A stretch of DNA of 64,000 bases, from NCBI RefSeq assembly GCF_002968835.1, contig NZ_PKQK01000003.1, positions 917,718 through 981,717 on the forward strand, read 5' to 3'. This stretch comes from Paenibacillus sp. PCH8. GTDB taxonomy: Bacteria > Bacillota > Bacilli > Paenibacillales > Paenibacillaceae. Below, piece by piece: positions 8,550-18,088 of the stretch. Positions within the stretch are counted from its first letter, which is position 1, and the number at the start of each line of letters is the position of its first letter. The notes beneath the pieces are model-generated. The model did not search any database. It saw nothing but the letters and a program-made list of their open reading frames with translations, and was not told where the DNA came from. Both the position numbers and the translations under genes were made by a program.

Positions 8550-8936
8550 ATGGCCTCCTCTTCCACTTCAGCTCCAACTCCTGTGGATGAAGATCATCGT
8601 CTGATCAAAGGTATGGTTGTGCGTACGCTTTTGCTGGATGTACTGGAACGGGATATTCGAACTCTGGATACGCTGCTTCTGAAAATGCCCGAGGTCTATA
8701 TTCTGTCGCTCACTTGCATTCAGAATGAAGTAATTAAGGAGATGCTGGGACTGCGCAAACAGATGAGAACCCGTGGAGTAAAAGTTCTGGAGGAAACGCG
8801 GGGAAAGGATGGCATTGAAACCGTTTATTTGTGCAGGGGATACATGCAACAGTTCTATATGCTTTGGACATTTGCACGCAATGAGGTCAAAAAAGAGCTG
8901 AGTCGCCATCTGCAGATGGATCTGACGCAAACGTGA
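8550..8936 (+). CDS. Hypothetical protein, predicted SOS-regulated
   Basis: 128 residues, soluble and mainly helical. After a Ser/Thr/Pro-rich start of about 12 residues comes GMVVRTLLLDVLERDIRTLD, then KMPEVYILSLTCIQNEVIK, a basic stretch LRKQMRTRGVKVLEE and RGYMQQFYMLWTFARNEVK. I do not recognise a family with confidence; the fold resembles short helical-bundle proteins of Bacilli. AAGGAAG lies 7 nt before the ATG. The LexA-like box between the -10 and the ATG suggests induction by DNA damage. Two Cys (in LTCIQ and LCRGY) are separated by about 40 residues. No partner gene is coupled to it. Confidence 0.6.
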   Translation: MASSSTSAPTPVDEDHRLIKGMVVRTLLLDVLERDIRTLDTLLLKMPEVYILSLTCIQNEVIKEMLGLRKQMRTRGVKVLEETRGKDGIETVYLCRGYMQQFYMLWTFARNEVKKELSRHLQMDLTQT

Positions 8937-9122
8937 TGAACATGATTTAGCTTGCGTCCTGATCCTGCCGCGAAAAACCGTTCAGACTTTCTCCGTACAA
9001 AAGGGTTGAACGGGTTGACCATGGCATGCTGTGTTCATTAAGATGGAGAAGACATATCCAACCATTCCAATCCGGGAAAAGGATATGTTCTCAATGTCTT
9101 ATCAATCAAGGAGCTGTACTTT

Positions 9123-10115
9123 ATGGAACCCAATTCGAATTCTTTATCGATGTCACAAAATAATACAAAGCAACATCCTCTCGTAGCAGCGAATGTTACC
9201 GAACTGATCGGCCAGACACCTGCCGTCCGACTGAACAGACTTACAGACAGCGAATCCGCTGACGTATACGTAAAACTGGAATACTTCAACCCAAGTGGCA
9301 GCGTCAAAGACCGTGCCGCCTACAACCTGATCGTTCAGGCTGAACGGGCAGGACTGTTGCTTCCCGGGGCAACTATTATCGAACCGACCAGTGGCAATAC
9401 GGGCATCGGTCTGGCCATGAACGCCGCTGCCAAAGGATATAAAGCCATTATGATCATGCCGGACAACATGTCCAAGGAACGCATCAATATCCTGAAAGCT
9501 TATGGTGCAGATGTCGTGCTCACCCCTGCTGCGGAGCGGATGCCAGGTGCGATCCGCAAAGCGAAAGAGCTTCAGGCAGACATTCCGGGCAGCTTCATTC
9601 CGCAGCAGTTCGAGAATCAGGCGAACCCGGATATTCACCGGATCACGACGGCTCCTGAGATTATGCAGCAGATGGATGGCAAACTGGATGCTTTTATCGC
9701 CACGGCGGGAACCGGCGGCACCATTACCGGAACGGGAGAAGAACTGCGCAAGCAGTTGCCTGATATCCGTATATATGCGGTGGAGCCGAAAGGTTCTCCG
9801 GTGTTGTCCGGTGGCGAGCCCGGACCACACAAGCTCGTCGGTACAAGTCCGGGGTTCATTCCGGACATTCTGAATACCGACGTATGGGATGCCATTATCC
9901 AAGTGTCCGATGAGGACGCACTGGATACGATGCGGCAGCTTGCTGCCCGGGAAGGGCTGTTGCTCGGCCCTTCCTCTGGCGCTTCGGTGTGGGCCGCCCT
10001 TCGCATCGCGAAGGAACTGGGGCCGGGACACCGGGTGCTCTGCATTGCGCCGGATACCGGGGAACGGTATCTGAGAGCATGGATATTTTTTAACAAAGAG
10101 GCACCAGGAATTTAA
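9123..10115 (+). CDS. cysK: Cysteine synthase A (O-acetylserine sulfhydrylase)
   Basis: 330 residues, PLP fold-type II. It makes L-cysteine from O-acetylserine and sulfide in the cytosol. The Schiff-base lysine is in NPSGSVKDRAAYN, the substrate loop is EPTSGNTGIGLA, and the phosphate-binding loop is TAGTGGTITGTGE. GPSSGAS and PDTGERYL close the PLP pocket. The N-terminus is about 18 residues longer than typical CysK. After DTGERYL the usual Ser-Thr is replaced by RAWIFFNKEAPGI, a slightly unusual tail. AAGGAG at 9108-9113 is 9 nt before the ATG. No T-box or S-box leader is visible in the 186 nt upstream, so regulation is not evident. It is not coupled to the upstream gene. Confidence 0.9.
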   Translation: MEPNSNSLSMSQNNTKQHPLVAANVTELIGQTPAVRLNRLTDSESADVYVKLEYFNPSGSVKDRAAYNLIVQAERAGLLLPGATIIEPTSGNTGIGLAMNAAAKGYKAIMIMPDNMSKERINILKAYGADVVLTPAAERMPGAIRKAKELQADIPGSFIPQQFENQANPDIHRITTAPEIMQQMDGKLDAFIATAGTGGTITGTGEELRKQLPDIRIYAVEPKGSPVLSGGEPGPHKLVGTSPGFIPDILNTDVWDAIIQVSDEDALDTMRQLAAREGLLLGPSSGASVWAALRIAKELGPGHRVLCIAPDTGERYLRAWIFFNKEAPGI

Positions 10116-10375
10116 CAAAACGAAACGAGTAAGAGAAACAGGGCATACCAACGTCAGAAAACAAACGTCAGAAAAGAAGCATTACTAGGATCGAAAACCC
10201 ATCTCTCGGACTCGACACCAGACCAACAAAGCCTGAACAACGCAAAATAAGCCCTTGCTCCCCAACAGATGTTGAATCCGCAGAGAACAAAGACTTATTA
10301 AGGACAAATATATTATTTTGAGAGAAGTGTGAAAACTCAAGAAGTATATCCTTTGTAACATGTAACATAAACGAA

Positions 10376-12358
10376 CTAGTGTGTCAGGGTTGTCCATTCC
10401 ACACCTTCGGGAAGCAGAGCCGCAATGCGGTCTTTGGCTTCCTTTTTGGTATACAGCGATTCATCCAGAATGACCGCAGAACCGGAATCCGTGCTTGTCC
10501 GAATCAGACGTCCGAGACCTTGCTTCACTCGCAGGAGCATATACGGAAGATCGATCTCTTCGTAAGGTGCTGCCGACGCACTGCGTTTTGCATTGAAGAC
10601 AGGGTCCTGTGGTGGATATGGAAGTGACCAGATCATGACATTGGATAATGACGGTCCGGGAACATCTAGTCCTTCCCACAGATTGACGGAGCACAACACA
10701 CTTTCCTCATCCTCTTGGAACGCGGCGATCAGGTCACTGATCTCCCGGTCGCCCTCATACATAAAGCGCAAACCTTCTGCTTCAGGAACCTGAACGATAT
10801 CCTGCTTGAACGCGATCAATTCTTCCATCGTACGGAACAGGATGAGCGCACGTCCCCCACTCTCCTGAAGCATAGACACCGCGTCACGCAACCGATTTTC
10901 GTTCTCCGGGTGACCTGGTATGGCTTCATCTGTAATTCTCATCTTCATTTTGTCCGCATAATCATAGGGGGAAGCCACCGAGAACGATACAAAATCGTCA
11001 ATGCCCAGGCTATCCGCCACATAACGGAATGAGCTATCTACAGATAACGTTGCGGAGGAGAATACAATTGGAATACCGGTATTGAACACACGCTCGTTTA
11101 GCATTTCCTTCACGGTACGCGGCATGATCGATAAGGTTGTTTCTTCTTCGCTCTCTTCCGCCCAACAGATGTAACCATCTTCCTTACGGAACAGCGCGAG
11201 TGCAGTCTGGATCATGTCCAAGTGCTCTTCCACAACACGCATCTGATAACCATCCAGCGAGAATAATCCACTCTCAAATACCAATTCTTCGCCGATCGCA
11301 TCCAATACGTTGGTCAGCCGTTCAATCTCACGTAACAGTGGTTCCTCTATGCGAACTTCCTTCCGTTCCGATCCCGGAATCGCCACCGTATACGTATCCA
11401 GCAGTGCAAACAGTCGCTCACTGCTCTCAATCGCTTCATCTACACACTCCGCAAGAGATTCACGAATCTCACCTTCTAACAGGCGGGTTACGAGTTCCTC
11501 GAAGATGCGGTGTTTCAGTTTGTAGCTCAGTGCGTTCAAGGCTGCTTCTTCCAGCAAATGTCCTTCATCAAATACAACCGAGCTGTGGTCTGGCAACAGG
11601 GGCAGTTGTCCCTCGCGTTTGCGCGCATCGTAGGTCCAGACATGCTCCATGTAGTAATCATGGGAACAGATAATGATGTCTTTGGAACGACGGTAATGGT
11701 CACGCGACAGCGTCAGGCCGCAGCGTTGTCTTTTGGGACAAACAAAACAATCCTGGAACGGGTCCCAGTTGATTTTGTTCCACTGACGATCGTTCAGATG
11801 CGGATACTGTTTGCGGTCACCATATGGATGGAAAGCTTGAAGCGTTCCCGGCGTATTCACGAAGTCTGGCAGACTCTCATGCACTTCTTCAATAACAGGC
11901 GCATCCTCATCCGCAAATCGCATCGCACTTAGTTTGTTCAGACAGACGTATTGGTCCGGTGATTTACCCAAACGTGCGTCCACTTCCAGATCCAGATGTG
12001 CAGCCAGCTTCGCAATATCTCCGCCGGGCTTCACAAGCTGTTCAATCAAGGACTCATCGGCACAGGCGATCACCGCCGGTTTGCCCGTATATCGTGCATA
12101 ACAGACCGCGTAGAGCAGATAGACTAACGTCTTGCCTGTTCCGACACCAGCCTCCGCCATAATGGTCTTTTTATCTCCATAGGCCCGTTCGAGCTGGTAC
12201 GCCATAAAAATCTGTTCATCCCGTACCTCAAAGCCGGACTCTGGCAAAATATCGTAAAAAACATCGGCTACCCATTCCCCAAGACGGGATACAAAAGGTT
12301 CAGCCGGATCATATGCAAAAGGATAACGTTGTGTAGACAATCCTAGGTCAGCCTCCAT
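10376..12358 (-). CDS. DinG/YoaA-like ATP-dependent DNA helicase with Fe-S cluster
   Basis: About 660 residues, superfamily 2, XPD/DinG type. Motif I is MAEAGVGTGKTLVYL. The Fe-S ligands appear as QYVCLNK and DCFVCPKRQRCG (four Cys). The DEAH-type box is VVFDEGHLLEE. Motif III-like FSSATLSVDSS, NLWEGLDVPGPSL and VKQGLGRLIRTS (motif VI) complete the helicase core. These enzymes unwind DNA 5' to 3' and help resolve R-loops and damaged forks. The frame is open upstream to 12562, but the extra 68 codons are unlike the family and lie against the catalase gene promoter, so ATG 12358 is my choice; it lacks a clear ribosome site, leaving the start uncertain. It is divergent from the catalase gene. 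Confidence 0.85.
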   Translation of the reverse strand: MEADLGLSTQRYPFAYDPAEPFVSRLGEWVADVFYDILPESGFEVRDEQIFMAYQLERAYGDKKTIMAEAGVGTGKTLVYLLYAVCYARYTGKPAVIACADESLIEQLVKPGGDIAKLAAHLDLEVDARLGKSPDQYVCLNKLSAMRFADEDAPVIEEVHESLPDFVNTPGTLQAFHPYGDRKQYPHLNDRQWNKINWDPFQDCFVCPKRQRCGLTLSRDHYRRSKDIIICSHDYYMEHVWTYDARKREGQLPLLPDHSSVVFDEGHLLEEAALNALSYKLKHRIFEELVTRLLEGEIRESLAECVDEAIESSERLFALLDTYTVAIPGSERKEVRIEEPLLREIERLTNVLDAIGEELVFESGLFSLDGYQMRVVEEHLDMIQTALALFRKEDGYICWAEESEEETTLSIMPRTVKEMLNERVFNTGIPIVFSSATLSVDSSFRYVADSLGIDDFVSFSVASPYDYADKMKMRITDEAIPGHPENENRLRDAVSMLQESGGRALILFRTMEELIAFKQDIVQVPEAEGLRFMYEGDREISDLIAAFQEDEESVLCSVNLWEGLDVPGPSLSNVMIWSLPYPPQDPVFNAKRSASAAPYEEIDLPYMLLRVKQGLGRLIRTSTDSGSAVILDESLYTKKEAKDRIAALLPEGVEWTTLTH

Positions 12359-12584
12359 TCTTAGACAAAGCGGTCCGATTTCAATTTTCCGTTCCAAAAA
12401 GGCCGCTGGGCAAAAGTTAATTATCGCACGCGGTGAGGCGGGTGACAAGCTTTTTTTGCGAGGAAATTTAAGGGGCGCTTGGATAGGTTTTTCAAAAGGT
12501 AGCTTGGATGTTCGTTGGTTGCCACCATGTATAGAACCTGCCCACAGGGAAAATATATACAAGAATCCACTATAAGGAAAGGCG

Positions 12585-14187
12585 GTGCTCCACTCTATGG
12601 ATAAACATTCTTCACCATCTGAGCATTCCCCAGACCCCTCTAGCGAGACATTAACGGATCGACAGGGTCATCCCATCACGGACAATCAGAATGTACGAAC
12701 GGTTGGCAGTCGGGGACCGACTACGCTGGAGAACTATCACTTTCTCGAAAAGATCACTCATTTTGACCGCGAACGGATTCCAGAACGGGTCGTTCATGCC
12801 CGCGGCGCTGGCGCTCATGGCGTATTTGAAGCGTATGGAACGGCCGGGGATGAACCGGTATCGAAATACACACGTGCACGTCTGTTTCAGGAAAAAGGCA
12901 AAGAAACGCCCGTGTTCGTTCGCTTCTCGACCGTTATTCATGGTGGTCATTCCCGGAGACGCTGCGGGACCCGCGCGGATTTGCGGTTAAATTCTATACG
13001 GAAGATGGCAACTGGGATCTGGTAGGCAACAATCTGAAAATCTTTTTCATTCGCGACCCGCTTAAATTCCCGGACATGGTACATGCCTTTAAGCCCGACC
13101 CGCTAACCAATGCACAGGATATGGAACGATTTTTCGATTTTGTCTCACTCAGTCCTGAAGCTACACATATGGTCACATTCCTCTTCTCTCCATGGGGAAT
13201 TCCTGCCAATTATCGGCAGATGCAAGGCTCGGGTGTCAATACATATAAATGGGTCAACCAGGAAGGCAAGGGCGTACTCATTAAATATCACTGGGAACCG
13301 CTCAATCAAGGCATACGTAACCTGCTACAAAAAGATGCCAGCGAGATTCAGGGCCAGAATTTCAACCATGCGACATTGGATCTGTATCACGCCATTGAAC
13401 AAGGAAACTATCCCGAATGGGAGCTGTGCGTTCAGGTGATGGAAGATGGCGAGCATCCAGAACTGGACTTCGACCCGCTCGACCCAACCAAGTTGTGGCC
13501 ACAGGATCAGTTTCCTTTTCTACCCGTGGGCAAAATGACGTTGAACCGTAATCCCGAGGATTATTTCAATGAAGTGGAGCAAGCGGCGTTTGGTACAGGT
13601 GTCCTGGTGGATGGGCTGGATTTCTCAGATGACAAACTGCTGCAAGGGCGTACCTTCTCCTACTCGGATACCCAGCGTCACCGGGTGGGTGCAAACTACC
13701 TGCAACTACCTGTCAATGCAGCAAAAACCCGTGTTGCGACCAATCAGACTGGTGGACAGATGCAATATGAAGTGGATCGTGCCCCGGTCAGAATCCGCAT
13801 GTGAACTACGAGCCTTCGTCGCTCGGTGGGTTAAAAGAAGCAACCCCTCGTGGCAAGGATCATGAACCACTGGTGGAAGGCCGACTTGTCCGCGAGAAGA
13901 TTGAGCGTACCAATGACTTTGGACAAGCGGGTACTACGTACCGGGCGTTCGAGGATTGGGAGCGAGATGAGCTGATCAGCAACATGGTCGGCGCGTTGGC
14001 ACAATGCAAACCGGATATCCGGGAGCGTATGATCTCTTATTTCACCCAAGCGGATGCAGATTACGGTCGGCGTGTCTCTGAAGGACTAGCTTCTGTGCCA
14101 ACCGATGATAGTACGACAGTCCAACCCAAGCATGAACCAAGCGTGGAGCAAGCGAAGAAACGTAGTCGTGAGACGGATGGTTATTAA
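12585..14187 (+). pseudogene. Catalase gene broken by two single-base frameshifts
   Basis: Three consecutive frames read as one monofunctional haem catalase of about 530 residues. The distal His is in ERVVHARGAG, the Asn region is VGNNLKIFFIRD, and the proximal haem-ligand Tyr is in GRTFSYSDTQRHR. PEWELCVQVMEDGE and VGKMTLNRNPEDYF are also typical. The first shift is at about 12952-12954 (HGGHS then PETLRDPRGFAVKFY in the next frame), where TCCCGG should be TCCCCGG. The second is at 13785-13787, where CCCCGGTC should be CCCCGGGTC to give DRAPGQNPHVNYEPSS. Adding both bases makes the length a multiple of three. All key residues survive, so sequencing error is as likely as decay. The product would remove H2O2; the sequence resembles KatX/KatA-type enzymes. 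Start at GTG 12585 or ATG 12597. Confidence 0.85.
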
Positions 14188-14201
14188 GGTGGACGGACAG
14201 C

Positions 14202-14335
14202 GTTTGGATCGCTGAGTCTTGACGTTGGTTTAATAGAGGACCGTGTTTGGATCGATAAGTCCGGTGTCAGTTTAATTGAGGACCGTTGTTGAATTGACCA
14301 CGTTGTTGAATTGATCTGTCTTGTAATGAAGGACC
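14202..14335. repeat. Short tandem repeat, about 43-bp period
   Basis: GTTTGGATCG at 14202 recurs at 14245, and GTTTAAT-(A/T)-GAGGACCGT at 14228 recurs at 14270. A third, diverged unit ends in GAAGGACCGT at about 14335, with an internal doublet GTTGTTGAATTGA. It lies just after the catalase stop and contains no reading frame of note. Confidence 0.65.
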
Positions 14336-14372
14336 GTTCTCCCATGGATCAGAGAATTTCGTATTGAACATC

Positions 14373-14416
14373 GCCCCATTAGTCTGGTTGTCTCTGGCAG
14401 CCGCTATGGGGCTTTT
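14373..14416 (+). terminator. Probable terminator of the catalase gene
   Basis: GCCCCAT (14373-14379) pairs with ATGGGGC (14406-14412), followed by TTTT. The rest of 14417-14703 holds no gene that I can support. Confidence 0.65.
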
Positions 14417-14703
14417 CCTTGTTTGATGGTTTTTTCGTTGAATGGATGGATCATACTGCCTCATTGGATGCGTTTTGCTCATTTTTTTGAATATGCGGAA
14501 GTTCATTTGGGTGGATTAGGGGTGAGTATCATGCCTTGGACGTTGCCAAAAGGGGCTGCTCTACGTTCATTTCAGATGATTCATCGTTAAATCAGGGCTA
14601 TTAGCCAACGGTAGGATTACATGTAACCTGTGAATAATAGGCTTAGGAAGCGGCCACACCTGACAGGCCTGCATGTAGCCCCATCTGATCAAATGATTAT
14701 TGA

Positions 14704-14717
14704 TGATAACGTTTACA
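14704..14717. promoter_or_regulatory. cre box (CcpA site) upstream of pectate lyase
   Basis: TGATAACGTTTACA fits the relaxed catabolite-responsive consensus TGWNANCGNTNWCA at every fixed position. It lies about 120 nt before the pectate lyase start, where carbon catabolite control of a pectinase is expected. Confidence 0.6.
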
Positions 14718-14839
14718 ACATTTACCATTAAGCTGTGCCGTACAGATGGGTTCCATCCCAGAGTGCTTATCCCGCTCATCCACCTATCTGACGCACAGCT
14801 CACTCATTCTATTCCCAATTAACCAAGGAGGTCTACGTA

Positions 14840-16216
14840 ATGAAATTATTCCCATCCACATCAACTCATGTATCCACACGATCCAAGCACTCCCTGAAAG
14901 AACGTTCCCTCAAATCGAAAATGACCCTGCTCTGTTTGAGTGCCGCGTTCCCTCTATTATTGATTGGCGGTGGATCGGTTGGTGCGGCGGAACTGATCGA
15001 GAGTAGTTTGCAAAATCAATCCGAAGCCGTGGCTGCCTCCAATGTGGCACTTGCTGCGGGTGATCTATATGTCGCGCCTAACGGCTCAGCCAGCAATCCG
15101 GGAACACTCAACAGCCCTACGTCACTCGCTAACGCATTGACCCAGATCGCCCCAGGCAAAACCATCTATCTACGCGGTGGCAACTACAGCTTCTCCCAGA
15201 CCATTACCATTGAACGTGGTAACAGCGGCACATCGGGACAACGTAAAAACCTGGTGGCGTATGGATCGGAAAAACCGGTCTTTGATTTCTCGGCCCAAGC
15301 CTTCGCTTCCACCAATCGGGGTTTGCAAATGTTCGGAGACTACTGGTTCGTCAAAGGGCTTGAGGTGAAGGGTGCAGGCGATAACGGCATCTTCATCGGA
15401 GGCAGCTACAATCGCCTGGAGCAGATTGAGGCTCATCACAACCGGGATACGGGCATTCAAATGGGACGTTATGCTTCCACATCCGCCAAGAGTGAATGGC
15501 CTGCGTATAATGAAGTGATTCGTTCCTACTCCCACAACAACTATGACCCGGATGATGGCGAGGATGCAGACGGTTTTGCCGCGAAATTGACGGTAGGGCC
15601 GGGTAATGTCTTCGACGGTTGTACTGCGGCCTATAACGTGGACGATGGCTGGGATCTCTATAGCAAAACAGATACAGGCGCCATCGGCGCGGTCACGATC
15701 CGTAACAGCATCGCCTACGGTAACGGTGCAACATCAGACGGTACTTCTACCTCCAACAGCGATGGTAACGGCTTTAAGCTCGGTGGTGAGAAGATTGCCG
15801 TGAACCATATTGTGGAGAACAACATTGCGTTTAATAACAAAAAGCATGGCTTCACCTACAACAGCAATCCCGGTTCGATCCAGATGAAAAATAACACCTC
15901 CTGGAACAACGGGCAAAGCAACTTTGCCTTTGATGTAGGCACCCATATCTTCACCAACAACCTGTCCTTCCAAGGCGGCGCCAGTGACAAAACAAGCGGA
16001 ACCGACGTCAGCAGCACCAACGTCTGGTGGAAAAACAAAAAGAGTGTCAACGACAAAGGCCTGCTCGCCAGCGCAGCCGACTTTGTCTCCCTCGTGCCTT
16101 CGGTAACACGTAGCGCGGATGGAACGCCTGTCTTGGGCAATTTCCTGAAGCTTGCGGGTGGCAGTGATATGGTTGGATCAGGTACGCCATCGGGTACGAA
16201 TATTGGTGCGCGGTAA
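14840..16216 (+). CDS. Secreted pectate lyase, polysaccharide lyase family 9
   Basis: 458 residues. A signal peptide with a long basic n-region and core LLCLSAAFPLLLIGGGSVGA ends near residue 50. The rest is a right-handed parallel beta-helix starting DLYVAPNGSASNPGT. The PL9 hallmarks are DYWFVKGLEVKGAGDNGI, HHNRDTGIQMGRYAS and the Ca-binding/catalytic stretch DPDDGEDADGFAAKLTVG, where the Lys in GFAAKL matches the catalytic base of Pel9A and the Asp cluster binds Ca2+. NVDDGWDLYSK supplies more acidic ligands. The enzyme cleaves polygalacturonate by beta-elimination outside the cell. AAGGAGG at 14824-14830 precedes the ATG. A cre box upstream and a strong terminator downstream make it a single regulated unit. 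Confidence 0.88.
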   Translation: MKLFPSTSTHVSTRSKHSLKERSLKSKMTLLCLSAAFPLLLIGGGSVGAAELIESSLQNQSEAVAASNVALAAGDLYVAPNGSASNPGTLNSPTSLANALTQIAPGKTIYLRGGNYSFSQTITIERGNSGTSGQRKNLVAYGSEKPVFDFSAQAFASTNRGLQMFGDYWFVKGLEVKGAGDNGIFIGGSYNRLEQIEAHHNRDTGIQMGRYASTSAKSEWPAYNEVIRSYSHNNYDPDDGEDADGFAAKLTVGPGNVFDGCTAAYNVDDGWDLYSKTDTGAIGAVTIRNSIAYGNGATSDGTSTSNSDGNGFKLGGEKIAVNHIVENNIAFNNKKHGFTYNSNPGSIQMKNNTSWNNGQSNFAFDVGTHIFTNNLSFQGGASDKTSGTDVSSTNVWWKNKKSVNDKGLLASAADFVSLVPSVTRSADGTPVLGNFLKLAGGSDMVGSGTPSGTNIGAR

Positions 16217-16252
16217 GTTGTAGTTATTGAGATAAAGGAATCATTTAAAAGC

Positions 16253-16306
16253 AAAATCCCCTCCCCCATGCCAGTCTAATTGGTGGTAATAGAGAAGGGG
16301 ATTTTT
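16253..16306. terminator. Bidirectional terminator
   Basis: AAAATCCCCTC and GAAGGGGATTTTT form a long stem with U-tracts on both strands, between the convergent pectate lyase and DUF6809 genes. Confidence 0.85.
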
Positions 16307-16354
16307 GAATTGCTTTGTATTCTCTGCTGGCTTATAAGGCAGATAGATAAATAC

Positions 16355-16639
16355 TTACGTTCTGGCTAAAACCTCAATCATCAGTCTGCCGCCAGTGCGA
16401 AAACCCTGCTCAAACGCTGCTTCCACATACATGGAAGTGGACTGTCCGATCAAGTCAATCAGTTGTTCCAAAGCATCGTATTCGTTCTCGGTAAGCTGTG
16501 TTTTGTAGTCCTGCATTAGATCCGATATCTGACGATTGATCTCTTGATACTCGGCTTGCTCAGGATAAATCGACTCGTCCAACCGCAAGTTCCCGTGAAA
16601 CAAATCCTCGATCAGGTTTGACATGTTATCCTTCATCAT
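16355..16639 (-). CDS. DUF6809-family small protein
   Basis: 94 residues, acidic and helical. It starts NLIEDLFHGNLRLDES and ends FEQGFRTGGRLMIEVL, matching the DUF6809 pattern (LYxGNIxP...YxxGFRLGxRLxxE) found in Firmicutes. The function is unknown. GAGGTG lies 6 nt before the first of two adjacent ATGs. It is monocistronic and convergent with the pectate lyase gene. Confidence 0.7.
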   Translation of the reverse strand: MMKDNMSNLIEDLFHGNLRLDESIYPEQAEYQEINRQISDLMQDYKTQLTENEYDALEQLIDLIGQSTSMYVEAAFEQGFRTGGRLMIEVLART

Positions 16640-16809
16640 AAGGTCACCTCATGAAGATTTTACATCAAGGGATGAGGTGAGATGGGGATTTAGCGGGAAA
16701 TGCGCTATAAGTGATTGTTTTTGGTGCAATAACATTAATACTTCTATAGGACAAAGGCATGTTTTAAACACAAATAGCTACCAAGTGCAGGTGAAGTCGA
16801 ATGTGTATG

Positions 16810-17850
16810 GTGGGACAGTTAAAACTTTTTTATTAGACGGATTGTCCCATGGCCGGATTCGTAGAATGAAGGGTCCTACGCCACATTCACACAAGGAGAA
16901 TCCACCATGAGCTACAGACATCCTAGCAAAATTGATCGCACAAGCCAAAAATCCTACACAGGCAAGGCCAAAGTTCACGAGCCATCGCAAAAGAACTGGG
17001 AAGGCATCCGTCAACGATTTGCTGTGAATTGGAGTGAAACGTTTTATCGCTTCCCTATCAGGACGAAGAAGCTCAAGATGCTTATGGGGAGCGCCCTAAA
17101 GCTTCTTTCTCTCCCGGTAAATGGTCAAACAAAATAGCTGTTTCCTTAGAGGAAAAGCCCCAGGCGACGTGGTCTCTGGAGCAAATCACGGAACGTTTCC
17201 GTATCCAAGGACTACCTTTGGTCTCTTTAAAACCTTGTATGGCTGATTCTACGCCAGACGCCCAATTCAAGGTACTTTACAGGTTCTCCGGCAAAAGGGA
17301 AGCGTCTGAAACCCGCAGAAACCAGCGGTACATTCGCCATCGGTAAATCGATTTCGGGTCGCCCCAAAGAGGTTCGTTCTCGTGAAAACGTTTGGCCACT
17401 GGAAACGGGATACTGTCGGTTCGGGTCGTCGGAAAAGTAGGGGGGCGTAGCGATGTTGATTGAACATAAAAAACATCTGTATACCACCATTCTCATGCCT
17501 TATCGTACCGCTTTGTCCATGGAGATTGCGCTCGGTGTGGCCATCTCACAGTATCCCACAGCTACCTTCCTCACCGCCACGGCTGATCGGGGAAAGGAGT
17601 TTACATGCTATGCCAATCTGGATACAAGTCCTAACCTACACGTTTATTTTGCTAATCGTATTCGTCTTGGCAGCGCGGTTCCAATGAAAATGCGAATGGT
17701 TTGCTTCGACAGTTTTTTATTAAGTCACCGATTTCGCTCAAGTGAAGGATGAAGAACTCCTCTGTTCACTAGAATTGATTTAATCACAGACCACTAAAAT
17801 TCTTGGGTTAGAGAACCGCTCACGAATCTTTCACAGATGAACTGTCGCAC
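16810..17850 (+). mobile_element. Degenerate IS30-family insertion sequence
   Basis: Fragments in several frames join into an IS30 transposase: SSRAIAKELGRHPSTI (helix-turn-helix), SLEQITERFRIQGLP, GTLQVLRQKG, KRLKPAETSGTFAIGKSISG, RPKEVRSRE, MLIEHKKHLYTTILMP and ATADRGKEFTCYANL (DDE region). At least three frameshifts and one in-frame stop (after ICCELE) interrupt it, and the SSWQRGSNENANG catalytic Glu region is scrambled. GTGGGACAGTT at 16810-16820 and AACTGTCGCAC at 17840-17850 look like terminal inverted repeats with one mismatch, giving an element of about 1.04 kb, normal for IS30. It is dead. It directly flanks the AT-rich SMC-kinase operon. Confidence 0.8.
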
Positions 17851-17931
17851 TTAATTTGCAAACTGTCATTAAAATATCTATTTATAATCATACGGGTACG
17901 GATTACCTTTTCAATTGAGCTTTTAATTTTC

Positions 17932-17955
17932 AAAACACAGTCCAAGGCTGTGTTT
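17932..17955 (-). terminator. Terminator of the SMC-kinase operon
   Basis: On the minus strand AAACACAG-CCTTGGA-CTGTGTTT forms an 8-bp stem followed by an A/T-rich stretch, about 130 nt after the kinase stop. Confidence 0.7.
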
Positions 17956-18088
17956 CTGATTCCTAAAGCTTATTGCGAAACCAAGTAATCCACATCTATC
18001 AATGACTTGTACTGTAGATCAACAACAAGCTATTGCAAGTACAGCAACTTTTCTTTGGCTATCTGTTGGGTATTTCGTGAATATCACT

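Noticed and set aside
8937..9122. Possible T-box or SAM riboswitch before cysK
   Set aside because: No T-box sequence, no S-box core and no terminator/antiterminator pair could be seen.
9153..10151. Long minus-strand open frame (332 codons) opposite cysK
   Set aside because: It is a shadow of cysK; composition is rich in Arg/His/Cys and no ribosome site or family motif is present.
16907..17137. Stand-alone 76-codon gene
   Set aside because: Reading across frames shows it is the 5' part of a broken IS30 transposase.
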